Source: NORP233 sp050186825
GTDB lineage: Bacteria; Planctomycetota; J058
Reading direction: 5' to 3'
DNA: 64,000 bases
Assembly (NCBI GenBank): GCA_050186825.1
Contig: JBFWYD010000006.1
Location: forward strand, 62,001 to 126,000
Below, one piece after another: positions 56,363 through 64,000 of this stretch. Position 1 is the stretch's first letter. Every line of letters begins with the position of its first letter. The position numbers and the translations under genes were made by a program. The notes beneath the pieces were generated by a model. The model was given only the letters and a program-made list of their open reading frames with translations. It did not search any database and had not been told where the DNA came from.

Positions 56363-58510
56363 CTACTGGGGCCGCTCGATCCCGAGCTTCCGCATGCGGG
56401 CCTGGAGGGTGGTCCGGCTCAGGCCCAGGCGCTTGGCGGCGCCCTTGGGCCCGCCGACCACCCACCGGGTCTCCTCGAGGGCCGCGAGGATGTGGGCGCG
56501 CTCGGCCTCGGCCAGGGTCTGCCCGTTGGCCGACTGCGGCGGCGAGGCGCTCGGCGCGACCGAGGCCGGTGCCGGCGCTGCCGCGGCCAGCGCAGGGAGC
56601 GAGGGCGCGAGCCCCAGCTCGGCGCTGCGCGCCTGGAGCTCGCCCAGCGGCGCCTCGAGGGTGTCGCCGCGGGTCAGGATCACGGCCCGCTCGATGAAGT
56701 TCTCGAGCTCGCGCACGTTGCCCGGCCAGTCGTAGGCGCGCATCACCTCGAGCGCCTCGGTCGGGATCGCCTCGACCTTCTTCTTGAGCCGGGCCGCGCA
56801 GCGCTGCACGAAGTGCTGGACCAGGAGCGGGACGTCCTCGCGGCGCTCGCGCAGCGGCGGGAGCAGGATCGGGAACACGTTCAGCCGGTAGTAGAGGTCG
56901 CTGCGGAACTCGCGCGCGGCGACCATCTGGGCCAGGTCGCGGTTGGTGGCGGCGATCAGGCGCACGTCGACGCGGATCGTCTCGTTGCCGCCCAGCCGCT
57001 CCAGCTCGCGCTCCTGGAGCACGCGCAGCAGCTTCGGCTGCAGCTCGGGCGGGATGTCGCCGATCTCGTCCAGGAACAGGGTCCCGCCGTCGGCCAGCTC
57101 GAAGCGGCCGATGCGCCGCTCGAGCGCGCCGGTGAAGGCGCCCTTCTCGTGCCCGAACAGCTCGCTCTCGAGCAGCCCGGTGGGGATCGCGGCGCAGTTG
57201 AGCTTGACGAAGGTCCCGCCGCTGCGGCCGCTGAGGTGGTGGATCGCGCGGGCGACCAGCTCCTTGCCGGTCCCGGTCTCGCCGCACACCAGCACGGTCG
57301 AGTCGGTGGGGGCCACGGTCTCGGCGGACTGGAGCGCGCGGGTCAGGGCCTGGCTGCGGCCGACCAGCTCGCCGAAGTCGTGGCGGAGCTCGGCCTCGAG
57401 GTAGACCTTCTCGCGCGCGAGCTTGTCCTTGAGCTGGCGGATCTGGCAGTAGGCGCAGGCGTTCTCGACGGCGGGCGCGAGCTGGTCGGCCACCTGCTCG
57501 AGCAGGGCCACGTCCTCGGGGGAGAAGGCGCGCTCGCGCAGGCTGGCCACGTTCAGCACGCCGATCACCCGGCCGCGCGCGCGCAGCAGCACGCTGGCCG
57601 AGGAGCGCACCCCGCTGGCCACGATCCGGCGGGCGAGCTCGCTGTCGAGGGCCTCGATCTCCTCGGCGGTGTGGAACACGGCCGAGCGCCCCGCGCGGAG
57701 CGCGCGGCCGCCGGGGCTGTCGTCGGGGCGCGACACGAAGCCCTCCGCGAAGCGCGGCTCCCCGGCCACGAAGTCGACGGCCAGCAGCTCGTAGGTGTCG
57801 TCCTCCTCGTCGTAGAGGGCGAGGCCGGTGCCCTCGAAGTGCATCAGCCGGCGCAGGCAGGCCGCGGTGGCGCGGACCAGCTCGCGCGTGTCGAGGTGCG
57901 AGGCCACGGCCGCGCCCACGTCGAGCAGGAGCTGGAGCCGGTCGCGCTCGGCGCGCAGCTGGGCGGCGAGGCTGCGCGAGCTCTCGTCGTTGAGCGCGTT
58001 CTCGACCGCGAGCGCGACCAGGTTCGCGACCCGCTCGAGCACCTGGCGCTGCTCGCGGTCGGGCACGCCCTCCTGGGCGGCGCAGAAGCCGATCGCGCCC
58101 AGCCGCCGCCGCGACGTGGTCAGCGGGTAGGTCCAGCAAGCCAGCACGCCGCGCTCGGCCAGGAGCCCGTTGCAGCCGCGGCCGAGCTCGTCCCGCGTGC
58201 TGGGCACGAACACGGGCTCCTGGGTGCGGATCACCGCGCCCGCCACGGAGTCCGTGTCCGGTCGCTCCGACTCGAGCTCGAGGCCGAGCGCCTGGCCCCC
58301 CAGCAGCTTCAGTCGGACCACCCCGCGCTCGGGCTCGTGGACCACGAGCAGCACGGCGGTGCAGCCCACCAGCGGCCCGAGTCGCCGCGCCACCTCGTCG
58401 AGCAGGTCGGGCAGCGCGCGGTGCGCCCCGATCGACTCGAGCACGGCCAGGAGCTGCGCCCAGCGCTCCTCGGTCACGCGCCGCGCGGCGCTGACGGCCT
58501 GAGCCTCCAT
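56363..58510 (-). CDS. GAF-GAF sigma-54-dependent transcriptional activator
   Basis: A 715-aa protein from ATG 58510, preceded by GGAGG 8 bp upstream. Two GAF domains (about 25-170 and 200-345) sense signals; a central AAA+ ATPase (about 375-610) has Walker A GETGTGKE near residue 406, the sigma-54-contact GAFTGA near residue 457 and Walker B LFLDEIGD; a Fis-type helix-turn-helix ends the protein (about 675-715: GGPKGAAKRLGLSRTTLQARM). The FhlA-like double-GAF input suggests a small-molecule or redox signal. Sigma-54 itself is not in the window. Confidence 0.95.
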   Translation of the reverse strand: MEAQAVSAARRVTEERWAQLLAVLESIGAHRALPDLLDEVARRLGPLVGCTAVLLVVHEPERGVVRLKLLGGQALGLELESERPDTDSVAGAVIRTQEPVFVPSTRDELGRGCNGLLAERGVLACWTYPLTTSRRRLGAIGFCAAQEGVPDREQRQVLERVANLVALAVENALNDESSRSLAAQLRAERDRLQLLLDVGAAVASHLDTRELVRATAACLRRLMHFEGTGLALYDEEDDTYELLAVDFVAGEPRFAEGFVSRPDDSPGGRALRAGRSAVFHTAEEIEALDSELARRIVASGVRSSASVLLRARGRVIGVLNVASLRERAFSPEDVALLEQVADQLAPAVENACAYCQIRQLKDKLAREKVYLEAELRHDFGELVGRSQALTRALQSAETVAPTDSTVLVCGETGTGKELVARAIHHLSGRSGGTFVKLNCAAIPTGLLESELFGHEKGAFTGALERRIGRFELADGGTLFLDEIGDIPPELQPKLLRVLQERELERLGGNETIRVDVRLIAATNRDLAQMVAAREFRSDLYYRLNVFPILLPPLRERREDVPLLVQHFVQRCAARLKKKVEAIPTEALEVMRAYDWPGNVRELENFIERAVILTRGDTLEAPLGELQARSAELGLAPSLPALAAAAPAPASVAPSASPPQSANGQTLAEAERAHILAALEETRWVVGGPKGAAKRLGLSRTTLQARMRKLGIERPQ

Positions 58511-58696
58511 CGGCGGGACCTCCGCGCAGGAGTATAGGGGCCGCGACGCTCCCTTCCGTGCGTGAGGGTCATGGCGCGCCCGCGCCCACCCCTCGGCGCG
58601 CGCGCCCGCGGGTCGGCAGGGCCGCGGGCGCGCGCGGTCCGAGCGCGCGGCTTGGGCCCGGCACACCGCGTGTTCGGCCCCGGCCGGAGGCCGCCC

Positions 58697-59008
58697 ATGT
58701 CCGCCCAGGTCGCGTTCCGGCATCACGTCCCGCCCGAGGAGGAGGCCGGCTTCCTCCAGGCCTGGGAGCGCTGCAAGCGCCACATGGTCGGGCAGGTCCC
58801 CGGCCTGGAGTCGGTGGTCCTGTTCCGCAGCGCCGCCGAGCCCGGGCTCTACACGAGCGTCTCGACCTGGTCGGACCTCGCCGCCTGGCAGGCCTACTGG
58901 TCGAGCGGCATCCCCGACCCCGAGGGCGACGCCGCCCAGAACGAGCGCTGGGTCGAGGTGTGCGCGGTCCACGCTCCGACCGCGCCCTCTGGCCCAACTC
59001 AGGACTGA
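58697..59008 (+). CDS. ABM-domain (antibiotic biosynthesis monooxygenase-like) protein
   Basis: A 103-aa protein from ATG 58697, with GGAGG 8 bp upstream. Dimeric alpha/beta barrel pattern: VAFRHHVPPEEEAGFLQAWERCKRHM, GLESVVLFRSAAEPGLYTSVSTWSDLAAWQAYWSS. Such ABM proteins act in heme or quinone oxidation or are of unknown role. It stands alone, divergent from the sigma-54 activator, so it may be a target of it; no sigma-54 promoter motif was found between them. Confidence 0.78.
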   Translation: MSAQVAFRHHVPPEEEAGFLQAWERCKRHMVGQVPGLESVVLFRSAAEPGLYTSVSTWSDLAAWQAYWSSGIPDPEGDAAQNERWVEVCAVHAPTAPSGPTQD

Positions 59009-59598
59009 CGGGCGCTCGATCCCACGGCATTCGGACCCGCGCCCGTGAGGCTTCTCACCTCGACGCGGCAAGGAGCTTCTCTCTGACCGCGGAGACCCAG
59101 AGGTTGCTGAGCTGGCAGGGACGCTCACGGGCTCGTCGCGCCGAGCTCCGGGCCGGGGAGCTGCTTCGCAGGCAAGTCGATTCGCGGGCGTACTGCGGGA
59201 GGCGGAGGGGTCAGGAGCTGCGAACGCGGTTCGTTCAACGCAAAGGCGCAAAGGCGCAGAGCCGCGAAGCAGCGTCCCCTCGAGTGAGGCCGGGAAAGGC
59301 GCCGAGAACGCGGAGGAGCCTCGCCGGAGTGAGGCGGGGAAAGACGCGAAGGGGCGCGAAGGCGGAGCTGCGAACCTTGGAGCGACCAGGAAGTCACCCG
59401 ATCCTCTCGGCCTTGCGCCTCGGCGTCCCCAACCGGCGCGCCCACCCGACGGCGGGCGCGCCCATCCGACGGCGCGCCGAGCCCGCCGCGCCTCCCGCCT
59501 GCTCGGCTTGGCGTCGGCACGGGCGGTGCACTGGACCTCGCTGATCCACGCGCGCGCCCAAACGAGGCGCGCGCACCTCCAGCGAAGAGGACTCCGCA
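59009..59598. other. gene-free region with repeats
   Basis: No gene is seen in these 590 bp except for open frames through repeats. It contains CTTCGCG-type repeat copy 2 (59198-59375, minus orientation). GGAGCTGCGAAC occurs twice (59213 and 59365 area) as direct repeat. The following RND adaptor promoter should lie in the last 200 bp. Confidence 0.55.
59198..59375 (-). repeat. CTTCGCG-type dispersed repeat, copy 2
   Basis: Read on the minus strand it matches 43687-43861 in order: CTTCGCGTCTTTCC, CCTCACTCGAGGGG, CTCTGCGCCTTTGCGCC, GCGTTGAACGAACC and TTCGCAGCTCCTGA. The arrangement and orientation identify the same family. Confidence 0.8.
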
Positions 59599-60816
59599 AT
59601 GGCCGCTCTCACCGCGAGCCCTGCCGCGCCCACGTGGCGCCGCGGGGTCGGCTTCTCCCTCGTCCTGGGCGCGCTCGCGCTCGGCGCCCTCGGCGTGGCG
59701 GCGAACCCGGGCGCCGCCAAGCCGACCGCGCCGCCCGCGCCGCCGGCCCCGCCCGTGCGGGTGGCCACGCCGCTCGTGCAGGAGCTCACGCTCTGGGACG
59801 AGTACACCGGGCGGCTCGCGGCGCGCGAGTCGGTGGCGGTGCGGGCGCGCGTGGGCGGCTGCCTGGACTCGATCCACTTCGTGGACGGGCAGGTCGTCGC
59901 GCAGGGCGAGCTGCTGTTCGTGATCGACCCGCGGCCCTTCCAGGCCCGGCTCGACGCCGCCGACGCCGAGGTGCGCCGGCTCGAGTCGCGCCTGGCCCTG
60001 GCCCGAAACGACCACGAGCGGGCCGCGCGGCTGGCGCGCAGCGACGCGATCTCGGGCGAGGAGCTCGACGCGCGGACCCAGGCCGTGGACGCCGCCACGG
60101 CCGAGCTGGCCGGCGCCCGCGCGCGGCGCGAGCAGGAGCGGCTCGAGCTCGAGTTCACCCGGGTCGTGGCGCCCATGGCGGGGCGCGTCGGGCGGCACCT
60201 GGTGAGCCCCGGCAACCTCGTCAGCGGCGGGAGCAACGACGCCACCCTGCTCACGACCATCGAGGCCCTGGCACCCGTCCAGGCCTACTTCGACGTCGAC
60301 GAGCGGGCCTTCCTCCGCTACGCGGGTCAGGCGACCGAGCACGGCCAGCTGGCCGGCGTGCGCGAGCGACAGGTCCCCGTCCAGGTCGGGCTGGCCGACG
60401 GCGAGGACTTCCCCTTCCACGCCGCGCTGGACTTCGTCGACAACCGCCTGGACGAGCGCACCGGCACCCTGCGCGGGCGGGCCCTGGTCAGCGAGCGCGA
60501 CCCGCGCCTCCTGCCCGGGGTGTTCGTGCGCCTGCGGCTCCCGGCAGGGCCTCCCCGGCGGGTGGTGCTCGTGCCCGACGAGGCGGTCGGCGCCGACCAG
60601 ACGGAGCGCTTCGTGTGGGTCCTCGACGACCAGGACCAGGTCTCGCCGCGCCGGGTTCAGCTCGGGCGGCGGGTGGCCGGCCTGCGCGTGATCGAGGCCG
60701 GACTGAGCGGCGCGGAGCGGGTCGTGGTCCGCGGCGTCCAGCGCGTGCGCCCCGGCGCCAAGGTCACGCCGCAGCCGGTCCTGATCGCCCCGGTGAGCAG
60801 CGGGAGCGCCGAGTGA
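59599..60816 (+). CDS. RND efflux periplasmic adaptor (MexE/AcrA type)
   Basis: A 405-aa protein from ATG 59599, with GAAGAGG upstream. A signal anchor (about 16-37) is followed by the MFP core: VGGCLDSIHFVDGQVVAQGELLFVIDPRPF, helical hairpin with RLALARNDHERAARLARSDAISGEELDARTQAV, TRVVAPMAGRVGRHLVSPGNLVSGG and beta-barrel/membrane-proximal end (ATPVQAYFDVDERAFLRY, LVPDEAVGAD). No lipobox. Its stop overlaps the pump start (GTGA at 60813-60816), so the two are translationally coupled. Confidence 0.93.
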   Translation: MAALTASPAAPTWRRGVGFSLVLGALALGALGVAANPGAAKPTAPPAPPAPPVRVATPLVQELTLWDEYTGRLAARESVAVRARVGGCLDSIHFVDGQVVAQGELLFVIDPRPFQARLDAADAEVRRLESRLALARNDHERAARLARSDAISGEELDARTQAVDAATAELAGARARREQERLELEFTRVVAPMAGRVGRHLVSPGNLVSGGSNDATLLTTIEALAPVQAYFDVDERAFLRYAGQATEHGQLAGVRERQVPVQVGLADGEDFPFHAALDFVDNRLDERTGTLRGRALVSERDPRLLPGVFVRLRLPAGPPRRVVLVPDEAVGADQTERFVWVLDDQDQVSPRRVQLGRRVAGLRVIEAGLSGAERVVVRGVQRVRPGAKVTPQPVLIAPVSSGSAE

Positions 60817-63800
60817 GGATCTCCCACTTCTTCATCGACCGCCCGATCTTCGCGGGCGTGCTCTCGCTGGTGACCGTGCTCGTGGGCGCCCTGGCCTACC
60901 TGGGCCTGCCCGTGGCGCAGTACCCGCCCGTGGTCCCGCCGACCGTGGTCGTGCGCGCGGTCTACCCGGGCGCCAACGCCGAGACCGTGGGCGAGACGGT
61001 GGCCACCCCCCTCGAGCAGGAGATCAACGGCGTCGAGGACATGCTCTACATGGAGTCGGCCTGCACCAACGACGGCACCGTGCAGGTCACGGTGACCTTC
61101 GCGCTGGGGGCCGACCTCGACAAGGCCCAGGTGCTCGTCCAGAACAGGGTCCGCATCGCCGAGGCCCGCCTGCCCGAGGAGGTCCGCCGCGGCGGCGTGA
61201 CCACCCAGAAGCAGAGCCCGGACCTGCTCCTGGTGTGCAACCTCTACTCCCCGGGCGCCCAGCTCACGCCGCTCTACATCTCGAACTACGCGGTGCTCCA
61301 CCTGCGCGACGCGCTGGCCCGCGTGGACGGGGTGGGCTCGGTGCAGCTGTTCGGGGCGCGCGAGTACAGCATGCGCGTGTGGCTCGACCCCGACCGCATC
61401 GCCAACCTCGGCCTGACCGGCCCCGAGGTGGTCCAGGCGCTGCGGGCCAAGAACGTGCAGGTCGCCGCCGGCAGCCTGGGCCAGCCGCCGGCCCCGGCCG
61501 GCCAGGCCTTCCAGCTCGTGCTCAACACCCAGGGCCGCTTCTCCTCGCCCGAGGAGTTCGGGGCGGTGGTCGTGGCCCGCGCCGCCGACGGCCGCGTGGT
61601 GCGCGTGCGCGACGTGGCCCGGGTCGAGCTCGGGGCGCGCGACTACGCGACCAACAGCTTCCTGGACGGCGAGCCCGCGGTCGCGGTCGTGGTCAACCAG
61701 CGCCCCGGGAGCAACGCGCTCGAGACCAGCCAGCGCGTGCTCCACACCCTCGAGGAGCTCGGGCGCGAGTTCCCGGCCGGGCTGGCCTACCGCGTCGGCT
61801 ACAACCCGACCGAGTTCATCGAGGCCTCGGTGCACGCGCTCCAGAAGACGATCTTCGAGGCGGTGCTGCTGGTGGTCCTGGTGGTCGTGCTCTTCCTCCA
61901 GAGCTGGCGCACGGCCCTGATCCCCCTGCTCGCGATCCCGGTCTCGCTGGTGGGCACCTTCGCGGTGATGGGCGCGCTCGGCTTCTCGATCAACACCCTC
62001 TCGCTGTTCGGCCTGGTGCTCGCGATCGGGATCGTGGTCGACGACGCGATCGTGGTCGTGGAGAACGTCGAGCGCCACATCGCGGCCGGGCTCGCCCCGC
62101 GCGAGGCCGCGCGCCGGGCCATGGACGAGGTCGGCGGCCCGGTGATCGCGATCGCGCTGGTGCTCGCGGCCGTGTTCGTGCCCACCGCCTTCGTGGCCGG
62201 GATGTCCGGCCAGTTCTACCGGCAGTTCGCGCTGACCATCGCGGTCGCGACCCTGATCTCGGCCTTCAACTCGCTCACGCTCAGCCCCGCGCTCTCGGCG
62301 CTCCTGCTCGAGCCGCACGGCGTGCGCCGCGACTGGTTCGGCCGGCTCTGGGACTGGGCCCTGGGGGGCTTCTTCGCCCGCTTCAACCGCGGCTTCGCCG
62401 CCGCGGGCGAGGCCTACGCGGGGGTGGTCCGCCGCCTGCTCCGCGCCGGCCTGATCGTGCTCGCGGTCTACCTCGGCCTGCTCCTGCTCACGGGCGACCT
62501 GTTCCGCCGCGTGCCCACGGGCTTCGTCCCGGCCGTCGACCAGGGCTACCTGATCGTCGCGATCCAGGGGCCGGACGGGAGCTCGCTCGAGCGCACCGAC
62601 GCCACGGTCAAGCGCGCCAGCCAGCTCCTGCGCGAGACCCCGGGGATCGGCGCCACGGTCGCCTTCTCCGGCTTCTCGGGCGCCACCCGGACCACCACCC
62701 CCAACGCGGGCGCGATCTTCTGCCCGCTCCGCCCCTTCGCCGAGCGCGAGGCCCAGGGCCTGAGCGCCAACGCGATCCTCGCCGACGCCCAGCGCCGGCT
62801 GGCCGTGCTCGACGACGCCTACGTGGTCGTGGTCCCGCCCCCGCCGGTGCGCGGGATCGGGACCCTGGGCGGCTTCGCCTTCGAGGTCCAGGACCGGGCC
62901 GGGCGCGGCAGCGCCGCCCTGGCCGAGGCCACCCAGGCGCTGGTGGCCGCGGCCAACCAGGACCCAGCGCTCTCGCGCGTGTTCAGCCTGTTCCGCGCCA
63001 GCTCGCCCCAGCTCTACGCCGACGTGGACCGCGCCCGCGCCGAGATGCTCGGCGTGCCCGCCGAGCGCGTGCTCGACACGCTCCAGACCTACGTCGGCTC
63101 GGCCTACGTGAACGACTTCACGGTCCTGGGGCGGCCCTTCCGGGTCACGGCCCAGGCCGAGGCCAACCGCCGGCTCGACCCGGCCGACGTGGCGCGGCTC
63201 AAGACCCGCAGCGACCGGGGGGCCATGGTCCCGCTCGGCTCGGTGGCCACGATCCGCCAGGTGGCGGGCCCCGACTACGTGACCCGCTACGACCTGCACG
63301 CGGCCGCGGTGATCAACGGCAACACCGCGCCCGGCGCCTCGACCGGCCAGGCCATCGAGGCCATGGAGCGGCTGGCGCGCGAGCAGCTCCCGGCGGGCTT
63401 CGGCTTCGAGTGGACCGGGCTCTACTACCAGCAGATCCTGGCCGGCAACACCTCGCTGTTCGTGTTCCCGCTCTGCGTGCTGTTCGTGTTCCTGACCCTG
63501 GCCGCGCTCTACGAGAGCTGGTCCCTGCCGCTCGCGATCATCCTGATCGTCCCGCTCTGCCTGCTGTTCGGGATCGGCGGGGTGTGGCTCAGGGGCATGG
63601 ACAACGACGTGCTGACCCAGATCGGCTTCGTGGTCCTGGTCGGCCTGGCCTGCAAGAACGCGATCCTGATCGTCGAGTTCGCCAAGGAGGTCGAGGACCA
63701 GGGAGGAGACGCCCAGGCCGCCGCGGTCGAGGCCGCGCGGCTGCGCCTGCGCCCGATCATCATGACCTCGCTGGCCTTCATCCTCGGCGTGCTGCCGCTG

Positions 63801-64000
63801 GTGCTCGCCACCGGCCCGGGCGCGGAGCTGCGCCGCTCGCTCGGCACGGCCGTGTTCTCCGGCATGATCGGCGTGACGGTCGTGGGCCTGCTCCTCACGC
63901 CCGCCTTCTACGTGCTCGTGCGCCGGTTCACGGCCCGCGCGCCGGCGGACCAGGAGGCAGCGGCGGAGGCTGCGGGCGAGCAGGCCCCCGCCGACCAGGC
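60813..64000 (+). CDS. RND efflux permease, AcrB/HAE1 family, 3' cut by window
   Basis: The frame from GTG 60813 is open to the last base (about 1,062 codons visible; near the expected C-terminus). N-terminus SHFFIDRPIFAGVLSLVTVLVGALAYLGLPVAQYPPVVPPTV is typical of AcrB/MexF. TM4 motif GLVLAIGIVVDDAIVVVENVERHI carries the paired Asp. Late motifs GFVVLVGLACKNAILIVEFAKE and GVLPLVLATGPGAELRRSLGTAVFSGM are present. It exports hydrophobic compounds with the adaptor; an outer-membrane factor may lie beyond the window. Confidence 0.95.
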   Translation, partial: MRISHFFIDRPIFAGVLSLVTVLVGALAYLGLPVAQYPPVVPPTVVVRAVYPGANAETVGETVATPLEQEINGVEDMLYMESACTNDGTVQVTVTFALGADLDKAQVLVQNRVRIAEARLPEEVRRGGVTTQKQSPDLLLVCNLYSPGAQLTPLYISNYAVLHLRDALARVDGVGSVQLFGAREYSMRVWLDPDRIANLGLTGPEVVQALRAKNVQVAAGSLGQPPAPAGQAFQLVLNTQGRFSSPEEFGAVVVARAADGRVVRVRDVARVELGARDYATNSFLDGEPAVAVVVNQRPGSNALETSQRVLHTLEELGREFPAGLAYRVGYNPTEFIEASVHALQKTIFEAVLLVVLVVVLFLQSWRTALIPLLAIPVSLVGTFAVMGALGFSINTLSLFGLVLAIGIVVDDAIVVVENVERHIAAGLAPREAARRAMDEVGGPVIAIALVLAAVFVPTAFVAGMSGQFYRQFALTIAVATLISAFNSLTLSPALSALLLEPHGVRRDWFGRLWDWALGGFFARFNRGFAAAGEAYAGVVRRLLRAGLIVLAVYLGLLLLTGDLFRRVPTGFVPAVDQGYLIVAIQGPDGSSLERTDATVKRASQLLRETPGIGATVAFSGFSGATRTTTPNAGAIFCPLRPFAEREAQGLSANAILADAQRRLAVLDDAYVVVVPPPPVRGIGTLGGFAFEVQDRAGRGSAALAEATQALVAAANQDPALSRVFSLFRASSPQLYADVDRARAEMLGVPAERVLDTLQTYVGSAYVNDFTVLGRPFRVTAQAEANRRLDPADVARLKTRSDRGAMVPLGSVATIRQVAGPDYVTRYDLHAAAVINGNTAPGASTGQAIEAMERLAREQLPAGFGFEWTGLYYQQILAGNTSLFVFPLCVLFVFLTLAALYESWSLPLAIILIVPLCLLFGIGGVWLRGMDNDVLTQIGFVVLVGLACKNAILIVEFAKEVEDQGGDAQAAAVEAARLRLRPIIMTSLAFILGVLPLVLATGPGAELRRSLGTAVFSGMIGVTVVGLLLTPAFYVLVRRFTARAPADQEAAAEAAGEQAPADQ

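Noticed and set aside
58510..58697. Sigma-54 promoter upstream of the ABM gene
   Set aside because: I looked for the TGGCAC-N5-TTGCA pattern in the divergent region and found no acceptable match.

Overview
The window is a very GC-rich (about 70% or more by eye) bacterial chromosome segment with about 51 protein genes on both strands and no rRNA, tRNA or CRISPR that I could recognise. The mix suggests a planctomycete-like organism: 'CxxC' zinc-ribbon proteins (one fused to an FHA domain), three Hanks-type Ser/Thr kinases, ECF sigma factors paired with a FecR-like or membrane anti-sigma protein, a HEAT-VWA secreted protein and many large secreted proteins of unknown function. A high-GC myxobacterium is the main alternative. 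Many starts are GTG, and neighbouring genes often overlap by GTGA or ATGA.

Layout. 1-2421: 5'-cut sigma-70 gene, a 45-aa membrane peptide, an SDR oxidoreductase and a membrane protein. 2613-6694: zinc-ribbon proteins, an unknown protein and a GAF-GGDEF-GAF cyclase. 7051-9878: ECF sigma factor with a FecR-domain membrane protein. 10033-15541: rsmB, membrane protein, TraB-like secreted protein and unknown genes. 15542-16597: gene-free repeat-rich kilobase. 16598-18434: sigma / anti-sigma / secreted protein operon. 18649-25503: VWA protein, 2OG-oxygenase-like protein, FHA protein, lipoprotein-like protein, apaH and ppx. 26025-29011: Ser/Thr kinase and murA.

29390-33266 is the most interesting part. 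It holds a graspetide (omega-ester RiPP) locus: a 296-aa precursor with an LFIEELE leader and twelve TTxAxGEEGR cores, an ATP-grasp ligase, and an M50 membrane protease with an N-terminal PqqD/RRE-like region. A slipin and a carboxypeptidase-regulatory-like protein follow closely. The core fits the plesiocin-type TTxxxxEE pattern, but twelve cores and the membrane protease are unusual.

35200-46683: mdh, hemF, a hotdog protein, a fatty-acid-hydroxylase-like protein, a kinase with SH3-like tail, sthA-like flavoprotein, FGE-like protein and mnmG. 46693-64000: Uma2-like nuclease, two RND efflux systems (the second cut by the window end), transketolase, a kinase-BRCT fusion, a PEGA lipoprotein, a sigma-54 activator and an ABM-domain protein.

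The gaps are not empty. At least three dispersed repeat families occupy them: a 172-243 bp element with inverted arms built from a 9-mer (four copies), a palindromic CGTGCT-rich element at two convergent junctions, and a CTTCGCG-type repeat (two clear copies and a partial). Degenerate hexanucleotide arrays accompany the first family. Most convergent gene junctions carry a palindrome, which suggests that these elements sit at, or act as, bidirectional transcription ends.
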